Shown here: positions 43,664 to 53,000 of the stretch, in pieces | Layout of the letters: each line of letters begins with the position of its first letter | Numbering within the stretch: the first letter of the stretch is position 1 | Source: JAALLB01 sp964502215 | Lineage (GTDB): Bacteria; Pseudomonadota; Alphaproteobacteria; Rhizobiales; Rhizobiaceae | Length of the DNA: 64,000 bases | Direction of reading: 5' to 3' | Assembly: GCA_964502215.1 (NCBI GenBank) | Contig: CAZCUN010000003.1 | Location: forward strand, 1 to 64,000 | The notes under the pieces: generated by a model | What the model saw: the letters and a program-made list of their open reading frames with translations, nothing else | Database searches by the model: none | Told to the model about the DNA's origin: nothing | Made by a program: the position numbers and the translations under genes

Positions 43664-44758
43664 TTACCAGGTTGGAACCATACGGCTTGTTTCTGGAATT
43701 TCGTTCTTCAGCGTCGGCATGAAGTACAGACCAGCAAAGTTTGTAGCCACTGCAGCACCAATACCAATTTTCTTAAGACGCCCCATGATACCGCCCTGAT
43801 TATGAGCTTTGCCCATCGCGATTGCCAAACGGTTCATTTTGTTTAAGCGTTTCAGGAATTTTGGGTTTTCAATATCCAGCAGAAGCGGGAAGCACTGCTT
43901 GGTAATCTCATTGGTTATCCTGAAAACACGCATGTCATAGTCTTCAATTTCCATGCCCATCGCCTTATGGAATTTAGGGCGTGCATGATCACGTACAAAC
44001 ATAGTTGCGTAAACGGCACACAAGAAGAACTTAATCCATAGCTTGTTATGGCCTGAAAGAAGTTTTGGATCAGAGCGCATTAGAAGCGAGAAAGCTTCAC
44101 CATGGCTAAACTCATCATTGCACCATTCTTCAAACCACTTGAATATTGGATGAAAACGACGTTCTGGATGTTTTTCAAAATGGCGGAAGATCGTAATGTA
44201 ACGCGCATAACCAATCTTCTCAGACAAGTAAGTTGCGTAGAAAATAAACTTAGGGCGGAAGTATGTATATTTTTTAGCTTTTGTCAAAAAGCCCAAGTTC
44301 ACCCCAATGCCAAAGTCCTTCAAGCTATCATTGATGAAACCTGCATGACGTGCTTCATCGCGACTCATGTATGAAAACAGCTCTTTAATATCTGGGTTCG
44401 TACCGCGGCGTTTCATTTCCTTGTAAAGCACACAACCAGAAAATTCTGCGGTCAGCGAACTTACAAGAAAATCAACCAACTCAACGCGCAAACCTTCTGG
44501 CAGGTTTTCAAGATCAATATCGTCCCAAGCTTCAGTGCGCTTGAAGTGCCCTTTGTTAGGGTCACTCTTCATTTGCTCAATTAAAACGTCCCATTCTTCA
44601 CGGACGCCAGAAACATCTGTCTTGTCGAGCTTTTTGAAATCAGTGGTATAAAACCGCGGGTCTAGCAAAGTTGTCTCATGCGCCATCTGCGTAGTTTCGT
44701 TTTGTGATTCTACATCTATAGGCTTGCCACTTACAGGCGTTTTAGCATGTGCATTCAT
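43664..44758 (-). CDS. acsF: Aerobic Mg-protoporphyrin IX monomethyl ester oxidative cyclase
   Basis: An O2-dependent di-iron enzyme that closes the isocyclic ring E. The 364-residue product has the ferritin-like EExxH-type motifs seen as DEARHAGFINDSL and NDEFSHGEAF, plus EFSGCVLYKEMKRRG. The ATG at 44758 overlaps the preceding gene's stop (ATGA) behind GAGGAAAG. With no bchE in the window, pigment synthesis appears to need oxygen. Confidence 0.96.
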   Translation of the reverse strand: MNAHAKTPVSGKPIDVESQNETTQMAHETTLLDPRFYTTDFKKLDKTDVSGVREEWDVLIEQMKSDPNKGHFKRTEAWDDIDLENLPEGLRVELVDFLVSSLTAEFSGCVLYKEMKRRGTNPDIKELFSYMSRDEARHAGFINDSLKDFGIGVNLGFLTKAKKYTYFRPKFIFYATYLSEKIGYARYITIFRHFEKHPERRFHPIFKWFEEWCNDEFSHGEAFSLLMRSDPKLLSGHNKLWIKFFLCAVYATMFVRDHARPKFHKAMGMEIEDYDMRVFRITNEITKQCFPLLLDIENPKFLKRLNKMNRLAIAMGKAHNQGGIMGRLKKIGIGAAVATNFAGLYFMPTLKNEIPETSRMVPTW

Positions 44759-45054
44759 AGTCTTTCCTCCGAGAATGAGAACTCGCAAAGTTCCATGAAT
44801 TCAAAATCACCTGTAGCACGTGTCCATAAGCGCTCGATGATGCCTGCGCGTGTAATGGTTGCGCGACGGTCAAATTCTTGTTTCTCTCCATAAGGTACTT
44901 CAATAGCAGTGCCGTGAACGATAACTTCATCGCCTGGTGCGACCGTTGTTCCGTCATTAAAGCGCACATGTGCTTCGAGGCTTTCAAACGTGTTGACGAT
45001 CTCGACTGTACAATCAACATCAACCGTTTCACCTCCTATAATTTTCTTAATCAT
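44755..45054 (-). CDS. Small conserved PGC protein between puhC and acsF
   Basis: A 99-residue soluble protein, mostly beta-strand, with a small OB- or PilZ-like pattern: KKIIGGETVDVDCTVEIVNTFESLEAHVRFNDGTTVAPGDEVIVHG. No catalytic motif or membrane segment is seen. It overlaps puhC upstream and acsF downstream by four bases each, so it is fully coupled to both. I recall short unnamed genes at this place in other PGCs but cannot name it; a link with cyclase assembly or function is inferred from coupling. Confidence 0.72.
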   Translation of the reverse strand: MIKKIIGGETVDVDCTVEIVNTFESLEAHVRFNDGTTVAPGDEVIVHGTAIEVPYGEKQEFDRRATITRAGIIERLWTRATGDFEFMELCEFSFSEERL

Positions 45055-45524
45055 CCTTGGGCTCCCTTACCAGTTTGATCGGTTAAAAATTTCGCAAAAC
45101 TATCGATTGCAACAGCGCCAAAAGCGTTGAGGCGAATTGAGTGTCCGCTTTGCGGGTCAACAATCTTCATATTGCCGTCGCTTAACTTAATAAGACGGTA
45201 GGGCAAAAGAAGATCGATTTCTCTTTGTTTGCGTTGATGTGCCATTGCACGCATTGAGATGCGTACAAATGCGCCTTCACCTTTGCCAAAACTACTAATT
45301 CGTTTTCTTGTCTTTGCGTCATAGACCACAACTTTGCCGTTTGTGGCGTCACGGAAAAACAAATCTCTTTGAAGTTGCGTTTCAGCCTGTGGTAAAGCAA
45401 CTGCATCTTTTTCTAGCCAGACAGAGCCAACAACGAGTAGAATTGTGAAGACAACAACCCCAAGAGCGCCAAACAGTGGCCACTTGTGATACCCAGTAAT
45501 TTCGTCGGTGCGTTGTGTGTTCAT
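45051..45524 (-). CDS. puhC: Photosynthetic complex assembly protein PuhC
   Basis: A 157-residue protein with one N-terminal membrane helix (about 16-36, WPLFGALGVVVFTILLVVGSVW) and a periplasmic beta domain (DLFFRDATNGKVVVYDAKTRKRISSFGKGEGAFVR). This matches PuhC, needed for LH1-reaction-centre core assembly. It is 18 bp after puhB. Confidence 0.92.
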   Translation of the reverse strand: MNTQRTDEITGYHKWPLFGALGVVVFTILLVVGSVWLEKDAVALPQAETQLQRDLFFRDATNGKVVVYDAKTRKRISSFGKGEGAFVRISMRAMAHQRKQREIDLLLPYRLIKLSDGNMKIVDPQSGHSIRLNAFGAVAIDSFAKFLTDQTGKGAQG

Positions 45525-45542
45525 AATATCTACTCGGTTCGC

Positions 45543-46211
45543 TTAAGCTCTTTGACCCTGCAAGTTCATTGCAAGCTCTTTTTCTTTTTGTTGTTCAACT
45601 GCAAGATTAGTCGGTACGTATTGTTGCTGATGAAATGCATTCAGTTGTTTAGACAAAATCTGCGATACTTTATGTACATCTCCAACAAGACGCATTGCCG
45701 GTTCAGGTTTAGCAAATTTCCAAGGTCTCGCATGAGGCCAAAGTATTGCCCACGAAATTTTAGTATGCTCTTTCAATGAAAGTGCAATCGTGCCTGTGTC
45801 GTTCAGAGTGCTTTGAACATCAGCGCTTGTGACTTGTTTGAAAGGGTAATTAAACGTAACGGGAAGGGCAATTCCAAAACGCATAACAACGCGCTTGTTT
45901 GTAATCGTGTATATAGTTGTTTTTTCGATTGCTCTCGCAAGCCACCAAATAATAGCCATGACAACAAGTCCTAAAACAACCATTAACCCTGCACTTGCAA
46001 TAGCCATTAAGAATGTTCCGCCATCATAAAGCGTTGTCGAAAGCTTCCAGATTGCAACAAGTATAAAGTAGGCTGCAATTTTATTACGATGCAGAACATA
46101 TTTTGCAACGGCAGATTGATCGGGTGAGCCCTGCCATTTGATTTCCTCACCCTCCGGCAAATGTGCCGGAAGGCCTGGAATTGGTTCTTTTTCAAAGTCG
46201 TTATGGCTCAT
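45543..46211 (-). CDS. puhB: Photosynthetic complex assembly protein PuhB (PH domain)
   Basis: A 222-residue membrane protein: N-terminal PGLPAHLPEGEEIKWQGSP, two to three membrane helices (about 50-105), then a bPH2-like domain beginning TIYTITNKRVVMRFGIALPVTFNYPFKQV. PuhB dimerises and helps reaction-centre assembly in Rhodobacter. Its ATG overlaps the puhA stop by four bases. Confidence 0.92.
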   Translation of the reverse strand: MSHNDFEKEPIPGLPAHLPEGEEIKWQGSPDQSAVAKYVLHRNKIAAYFILVAIWKLSTTLYDGGTFLMAIASAGLMVVLGLVVMAIIWWLARAIEKTTIYTITNKRVVMRFGIALPVTFNYPFKQVTSADVQSTLNDTGTIALSLKEHTKISWAILWPHARPWKFAKPEPAMRLVGDVHKVSQILSKQLNAFHQQQYVPTNLAVEQQKEKELAMNLQGQRA

Positions 46212-46990
46212 ATCAACGGCTCAGCACGATCAGGCGTTGCATAAAGATTGCCACCACCAAAATACGCTTGAATTTTTTCTTCTTCAAGCATGGTAATTCT
46301 ATCTTTATTTTTGATGCTAGGAATATCTTTGTACTGATCAGCAACTAGCGCATGAACATAAAATTCCTTAGCTTTAATTTTGCCACGTAGCTCATTGCGT
46401 AAAACTGCAAAGTGCATTGGCACAAGGAAAGTACGGCTTGCTTTTGTTACTTCATAGTAACGGATGACTGATTCCATTGTATCAATCCAAATGTCACTAA
46501 CTTGACCAGCAATCTGACCATCAGCCGTTATAATATTAAGACCCATAGGGTTTGTATCTTGCTCAACAACGCTGAATGATGTTGCTTTACTCATTCGTTG
46601 AATAACTGCACCACCATGTGGGTTTAGATCTGCATAGTCAGGACGCTCTGCCCAAGCTGCAGGACCAACACCATCTTTAAGTGGGTTGCCAGTTGGAATT
46701 AATGGTGAACCAGGAGCGGGGCTAGCGCGCATTGCTTTGATTGGGCGTGTGTCACGGTTTTCTGCATTAGGGAAAGTACGTGTACCTTTGCCATGCGGCA
46801 GGATAAAGGTTTTTGGGCTTGGTAGTTGCAACCAAGGGTCTTTGTTATATGACCCATCTACATCGCTCTCAAGGGGATAGCCTTCTCTGCGGCTTTCTGC
46901 TTGCAGATACCAAATAAGGCCTGCAAAGAATATCCAGAATGCATAAAGCACAACTTGCGCAACATCTAAGTTTCCTACTATTTCAACCAT
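46208..46990 (-). CDS. puhA: Photosynthetic reaction centre H subunit
   Basis: A 260-residue subunit with one membrane helix at about 9-29 and a cytoplasmic PRC-barrel domain that caps the L/M pair and guides protons to QB. Seen features: YLQAESRREGYPLE just after the helix, KTFILPHG, PMGLNIITADGQIAGQVSDIWID, and FYVHALVADQY. It starts 18 bp after lhaA. Confidence 0.96.
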   Translation of the reverse strand: MVEIVGNLDVAQVVLYAFWIFFAGLIWYLQAESRREGYPLESDVDGSYNKDPWLQLPSPKTFILPHGKGTRTFPNAENRDTRPIKAMRASPAPGSPLIPTGNPLKDGVGPAAWAERPDYADLNPHGGAVIQRMSKATSFSVVEQDTNPMGLNIITADGQIAGQVSDIWIDTMESVIRYYEVTKASRTFLVPMHFAVLRNELRGKIKAKEFYVHALVADQYKDIPSIKNKDRITMLEEEKIQAYFGGGNLYATPDRAEPLI

Positions 46991-47008
46991 GGTTTTTCTC
47001 CAATAATA

Positions 47009-48451
47009 TTAGCCGGGTAATTCGGCCAGTCCAATTTTCTTGTTAGGGTTAGTTGATGAACCATCCGCAGGCGTAATGCGCCGCACGAGGGGTCCGATTG
47101 CGATGAGGGCGACAAACAAAAAGCCGATCTCAAGATGATATACGATTGAGTATCCTAGTGCGTGGTTAGATAGCACTTCACCAAGCGCACCAGATTGAGC
47201 GAGTGAACCACCCGCATCACGGATGATGCCACCACTAGCAAGGCCAAGGCCAACGCCACATGCTTGCACAGCGCCCCATGCGCCCAGTGCTAAGCCAGAG
47301 CCAGAACTTTCTGCTAATTCCATACAGGCGGTTAAAGTGCCAACGGCAAATAATCCACCACCCATGCCGATGAGTGCAGTGCCTATTCTGAATAAGTTAG
47401 CTGAATGAAAAGGTGCGGCAAAGATAACAGCACAAAATGCAACGACACCAATCAGCGTTCCAAGTGCGGCAAGACGATAAGGATCACGCCCGCTAGAAAG
47501 CATTTTTGCAGCCATTGCAAAGCCAACCATAGTGCCAGCAGCAAAGACTGCATTAAGTAGCGTTGTCTGGCTAACTGATAGATTTAAAATCTCACCGCCA
47601 TAAGGTTCAAGCAAAACATCCTGCATTGAAAAACCAATCGTTCCAAGCGCCACAGCTATTAACAAACGAAGACTTCTTTTGTCCTTACGATACATGCCCC
47701 ATGCTTCTTTAAAGCTAGGAATTTCACGTTCAGGTGAGGTCTCAGATGGTTTGCGTGGCTCTTGTTTCCAAAGTGCGATGACATTCAAGATCATGGTAAC
47801 AGCAGCTGCACCTTGAACCACTTGAATAAGGCGAACAGACGAAAAGTCTGCCAAGAGATAACTAAACACAATCGCACTAACAAACATGCCAACTAAGAGC
47901 ATCATATATACAAGCGCCACAACACGCGGGCGGCTTTCTTCTGGTGCAATATCAGTTGCAAGTGCAAGCCCAGCCGTTTGCACCATGTGAACGCCAAAGC
48001 CCACAGAAACAAAAGCAAATGCGGCCGCTGCAGGGCCTGCCCAATCAGGGCCTAGTGTTTGTGATTGAAGCAGCAATAATGCAAAGGGCATGATTGCTAA
48101 ACCTCCAAACTGAATAAGCGTGCCAAACCAAATATACGGTACCCGCTTCCAACCCAATAGAGATTTATGCGTATCAGATTGATAGCCAATCATTGCACGC
48201 GCTGGCGCAAACAAAAACGGAAGCGCCACCATAACCGCAACAAGGGACGCAGAAACGCCCAACTCTAAAATCATCACGCGGTTAAGCGTTCCGGTGAGCA
48301 AAACCGCAGCCATGCCGACAGAAAACTGGAAGAGCGACAGCCTTAACAAACGACCTAATGGTAGGTCATCTGTTGCAACGTCAGCAAACGGCAAGAACTT
48401 TGTTCCTACCCGTCTCCAGAAATCAGCAATGTTTGGTTTTACATCACTCAT
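47009..48451 (-). CDS. lhaA: LhaA, LH1 assembly MFS protein (BCD family)
   Basis: A 480-residue protein with about 12 membrane helices of the bacteriochlorophyll-delivery (PucC/LhaA) branch of the major facilitator superfamily. It shows LTGTLNRVMILELGVSASLVA, ARAMIGYQSD, and EPYGGEILNLSVSQTT. LhaA promotes LH1 assembly, perhaps by handing over pigment. Its position between bchM and puhA is typical of lhaA. Confidence 0.93.
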   Translation of the reverse strand: MSDVKPNIADFWRRVGTKFLPFADVATDDLPLGRLLRLSLFQFSVGMAAVLLTGTLNRVMILELGVSASLVAVMVALPFLFAPARAMIGYQSDTHKSLLGWKRVPYIWFGTLIQFGGLAIMPFALLLLQSQTLGPDWAGPAAAAFAFVSVGFGVHMVQTAGLALATDIAPEESRPRVVALVYMMLLVGMFVSAIVFSYLLADFSSVRLIQVVQGAAAVTMILNVIALWKQEPRKPSETSPEREIPSFKEAWGMYRKDKRSLRLLIAVALGTIGFSMQDVLLEPYGGEILNLSVSQTTLLNAVFAAGTMVGFAMAAKMLSSGRDPYRLAALGTLIGVVAFCAVIFAAPFHSANLFRIGTALIGMGGGLFAVGTLTACMELAESSGSGLALGAWGAVQACGVGLGLASGGIIRDAGGSLAQSGALGEVLSNHALGYSIVYHLEIGFLFVALIAIGPLVRRITPADGSSTNPNKKIGLAELPG

Positions 48452-49155
48452 GAACGCTTAAGCTCCAATGCTTGTGATTTGTAAAATGCAGTTGAAATTT
48501 TGCGCATACGAAAACTGTTAAAGCCTTCACCACGAAGCGTTTCACTTTCAGCAATAGCATCCACCATTTTGCGCTCTTTAACAGGCTCAATTGCAGGTGA
48601 GCGGTCATTCTTAGGGAATAATTTGCCAACCGCTTTCATCACTTCAAGGGCTGGCGTACTAGGTGCAAATGTGAAAGATATATTCTCTTTTGCACGAGGC
48701 CCAAGCTCTTCAAGGAAGTTCATGATTTCAGGAAGCGGGTAGTGAATGAAAGAATCCATCGCAACAATAAAGTCAAACTCGCCATGCTCAGGATCAAGCA
48801 TATCGCCTGCAAGAAATTTCAAACTGCCAGTCTTCAAGTCAGTAGGCATCCGCTTTTGCGCTTCTTCAACGAGCGCTGGCGAAATATCAATGGCAAGAAC
48901 ATCCGCCCCACGACGAGCAGCTTCCATCGCCAACATGCCAGTGCCACATCCTGCATCAAGCAAACGCGCACCTGATAAATCTTGCGGCAACCACTCAAGC
49001 AGCGTGTTGCGCATGTCTTCTCGCCCCTTGCGCACTGTTTCGCGAATGCGAGATACAGGTGTGTTAGACGTAAGCGCTACCCATTTATCTTTCGCAGTGC
49101 GATCAAAATAAGTTTGAAGCTCTTCACGTTTGTTTTCGTAAGTTAGATTGCTCAT
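48448..49155 (-). CDS. bchM: Mg-protoporphyrin IX O-methyltransferase
   Basis: Methylates the ring C propionate of Mg-protoporphyrin IX, the substrate of AcsF. The 235-residue SAM-dependent enzyme has YFDRTAKDKWVALTS, motif I LLDAGCGTG at 65-73, and AMDSFIHYP. It overlaps lhaA by four bases and follows bchL by 12 bp. Confidence 0.95.
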   Translation of the reverse strand: MSNLTYENKREELQTYFDRTAKDKWVALTSNTPVSRIRETVRKGREDMRNTLLEWLPQDLSGARLLDAGCGTGMLAMEAARRGADVLAIDISPALVEEAQKRMPTDLKTGSLKFLAGDMLDPEHGEFDFIVAMDSFIHYPLPEIMNFLEELGPRAKENISFTFAPSTPALEVMKAVGKLFPKNDRSPAIEPVKERKMVDAIAESETLRGEGFNSFRMRKISTAFYKSQALELKRS

Positions 49156-49167
49156 CTCATCAGCCTC

Positions 49168-50088
49168 CTAGTCGAACCCAAGGAAATCGAAAATTTCCCG
49201 GTCTTTCATTGGGGTCGGCATAAACGGATCACGCCCTTCCCAAAGGGTCGCAGCAAGCTTCATATATTCGTTTTGAACAGCAGTAAGCTCAGGGCTTTCT
49301 TCCATTTCAAAGATAGTTGATTTTTTAAGGCGCGAACGACGGATGACATCAAGATCAGGGAAGTGCGCAACCTTATCCATACCAACAGCTTTGTTAAAGC
49401 GATCAATCTCGTCTGTATCTTTAGAGCGGTTAGCAATGACGCCACCAACACGCACTTCATAGTTTTTAGACTTAGCACCAATCGCTGCTACGATACGGTT
49501 CATCGCAAAGATTGAATCAAAATCATTAGCAGTTACCACAAGCGCACGTTCTGCGTGCTGGAGCGGAGAGGCGAAACCGCCACAAACCACATCGCCAAGT
49601 ACGTCAAATAAAACCACATCACTATCATCAAGCAAATGATGCTCTTTTAATAGCTTCACGGTTTGACCAACCACATAGCCGCCACACCCAGTACCCGCAG
49701 GTGGGCCACCAGCTTCAACGCACATCACGCCATTATAGCCTTCATAAACGAAATCTTCTGTTCGCAATTCTTCTGAGTGGAAATTTACTTCTTCCAACGC
49801 ATCAATAACCGTTGGCACAAGGCTTTTTGTCAGTGTGAATGTACTATCGTGCTTTGGGTCACACCCAATTTGCAAAACGCGTTTGCCGAGTTTTGAAAAG
49901 GCTGCTGATAAATTTGATGAAGTCGTAGACTTGCCAATCCCACCCTTACCATAAATCGCAAAGACTTTGGCATTGCCGATGTCCATGTTCGGATCAAGCT
50001 TTACTTGAACAGAACCTTCGCCATCCATACCTGGTGGTAAAGGGCGTTTCTTGTCTTTAAAATGTGCGTTTGGTCCAACGATATTCAT
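49168..50088 (-). CDS. bchL: Dark-operative protochlorophyllide reductase iron protein
   Basis: NifH-like ATPase that delivers electrons to BchN/BchB. The 306-residue product has P-loop YGKGGIGKSTTSSN and [4Fe-4S] Cys in AGTGCGGYVVG and DVVCGGFASPLQ. GAGGAG precedes its ATG at 50088, which abuts the bchH stop with no gap. Confidence 0.97.
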   Translation of the reverse strand: MNIVGPNAHFKDKKRPLPPGMDGEGSVQVKLDPNMDIGNAKVFAIYGKGGIGKSTTSSNLSAAFSKLGKRVLQIGCDPKHDSTFTLTKSLVPTVIDALEEVNFHSEELRTEDFVYEGYNGVMCVEAGGPPAGTGCGGYVVGQTVKLLKEHHLLDDSDVVLFDVLGDVVCGGFASPLQHAERALVVTANDFDSIFAMNRIVAAIGAKSKNYEVRVGGVIANRSKDTDEIDRFNKAVGMDKVAHFPDLDVIRRSRLKKSTIFEMEESPELTAVQNEYMKLAATLWEGRDPFMPTPMKDREIFDFLGFD

Positions 50089-53000
50089 TTACTTCTCCTC
50101 ACCCGTCTCAATACCCTCAAGACGGTCTTCTAATTCTTCTGTTGCATCGCGCAGTGCATTCATGGTCGCTTCATCTGGCGCCCAATATTCACGTTCGCTT
50201 GCTTCGATTAATCGGTTCACCATGCGCGATGAAGCGGCAGGGTTTAGCTCTGCTAAACGCTTGCGCATGTCTTCATCCAACACATAAGTTTCGCTTAGTT
50301 TTTGATAAACCCAAGGTGACACTTGTCCAGTTGTTGCAGACCAGCCCATGGTATTGGTAACCTGCGCCTCGATTTGGCGAACACCTTCTGCACCATGCTC
50401 CAACATGCCTTCAAACCACTTAGGGTTTAGCGAGCGTGTGCGTGTTTCTAAGTTTACTTGCTCACCAAGCGTACGGACTTTGCCTTCGCTTCTGGTTTGG
50501 TCTGAAATATAAACTGAAATCTCTTCGCCCTTAGAACGTTTCACAGCTTTTGAGATACCGCCAAGTGTATCAAAATAATGGTCTATGGTTGTCACACCAA
50601 GCTCAACTGAATCTAAGTTTTGATATGCCATATCTACACTGCCAAGAACTCTATCTAACAATTGTTCTTGCTTGTGCGTTTTGCCTTTGCGCGAAATCGC
50701 AAAGCATTTGCGTGTTGTGTATGTGTCGGCAATTTCATCGTCACCTGACCAAGCCGACGAAGAAATCAGATAATTTACATTAGACCCATAAGCACCATCT
50801 GCATTTGAGAACACACGGTAAGCCGCTTCTTCCAAGTCACATCCTTCAGCTTCAGCATGAGCAAGCGCATGTTTGCGGATGAAGTTTTGTGTCTGCGGCT
50901 CATCAGCAATGGCTGCCAAATAACTTGCCTCTGCCAACATCTTAGATTGTAGCGGCAAGAGATCACGGAAAATACCTGAGAGCGTCATCACCACATCAAT
51001 GCGAGGGCGTTTTAGCTCTTCTAGTGAAATAAGTTCAGCACCAGCGATACGGCCATAACTATCAAGTCTTGGTCTTGCACCCATCAATGCCATGGCTTGC
51101 GCAATTGGCCCGCCTTCAGATTTCAGATTATCCGTACCCCAAAGCACAACAGCGATAGTTTCTGGTAAGCGGTTATCTTCTTCTAAGTGCCGCTCAAGCA
51201 CACGCGCTGCCTGCATTGCACCATCACGCACCGCATATTGACTTGGAATTTTGAAAGGATCAAAGCCATGAATATTACGACCTGTTGGAAGCATATCAGG
51301 GGTGCGGATTAAATCACCAGACGGCGATGGTTGAATGAACTTACCATCAAGCGCATTGATGATGCCTTCCATCTCACGGTTTTCGCTTAAGTTTGCATTT
51401 GCAGTAACAAGACGCTCAACCAGAGCCTGACTTGCATCATCAACCAGACGTGGATGCGCACCGTTAGAAATTTCCTTGATGGTGTCTTGTGAAAGCTTTG
51501 CCTCTTCATCGCCTTCTGCAATTAGCGATAACATATCAAAACGCTCTTCTTCGTTCATCGCTTTGCCAGCAATATGAAGACCGTGCGGAATAAGTGAATA
51601 TTCCATTTCAAGGATTTTAGCTGTCAGCGCAGGAATGAGTATTTTTGTATTTTCGACATTAAGTCCTTCAAGCAAATCCAATTGCTCAGCTTGTGCTAGA
51701 ATAATATCTACAATCTGATCGCACTCATGCGTATCAGTTGGTGCGGTATTGCGAAGGCGTTCAAGCGAGGCTTTTAATTCGCTCAAACCTTTATAAAGAC
51801 CCGCTTGAGTAAGCGGTGGTGTCATATAAGAAATAATTGTAGCCGCAGAACGACGTTTTGCAATAGTTGCTTCGGATGGATTATTTGCCGCGTAGAAATA
51901 AAAGTTTGGCAACTCACCAATCAAACGATCAGGCCAGCACGTCTCGCTCATGCCAGCTTGTTTGCCCGGCATAAATTCTAATGCGCCATGTGTTCCAAAA
52001 TGCAAAACAGCATCCGCTTTATACGTTTCACGCAAGTATCGATAACAAGCCGAGAAAGAATGCGTGGGTGCGAAACCTTGTTCAAATAACAGGCGCATCG
52101 GATCGCCTTCATAGCCAAAGCCAGGCTGCACAACGATTAGCACATTGCCAAAGGCGCGTCCCATAATAAAAAGCTGCCCGCCATTGGTGTTGTCACGACC
52201 AGGGGCTGGTCCCCACTGCGCTTCAATTTGTGCAAGGTGTGGTTCATTGCGAACGTGGTCATCAACTGAAACAAGATCATGCACATTGGCAAGCGCACCA
52301 TAGTCTTCTGCATTGCCTTCAGTAATAAGTTTGCGAAGTTCATCGACCGTTTCAGGTACTTCGACCGTATAGCCTTGTTGTGACAATTCTTTCAGCGCCA
52401 CATGCAAGCTTTCAAAGACTGAAAGAAACGCAGCTGTTCCCGTATTGCCAGCATTAGGCGGGAAGTTGAAAATCGGAATAGCAATCTTACGCTTAGCACG
52501 TTCTTTTGCACGAAGCGAAACGAGTTTTTCAACACGGCCAGCCAAAGTGGAAATGCGCTCAGGGTGCGTCTGCATACAACGTTTGCCAGTTGGGCAAGTG
52601 CCAAGTTTTTTTGAGCAAGTGCAAGTTTGCGCATTGGTTGCATCAACATCAGGACGACCACCAAATACGATAGAGCCTGTTGCACCATCTAATTCTGGAA
52701 TAGCAACCATAATAGTTGTTTCAATTGGCATTAAACCTTGGCTGGATGTTTCCCATTTTGAAAGTGATTGAAACTCTGTCACGTGTGCTGCAACATAAGG
52801 AACATCAAGATTACCAAGCGTTTCTGCAGCAGCTTTTGCATCACTATAAGCAGGGCCACCAACAAGTGAGAAACCTGTTAAACTAACAAGCGCATCAATC
52901 GTAACACCTTGCGGGGTTTTATAATTATTACCCGATAAAAACGCATCAATCGCAGGGCGCATATCAAGGCCGTTACAAAAGACAGGAACAACATTCATGC

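Noticed and set aside
45486..45779. Cys/Phe-rich 97-codon plus-strand frame over puhC/puhB.
   Set aside because: Antisense to two well-supported genes, with atypical composition.
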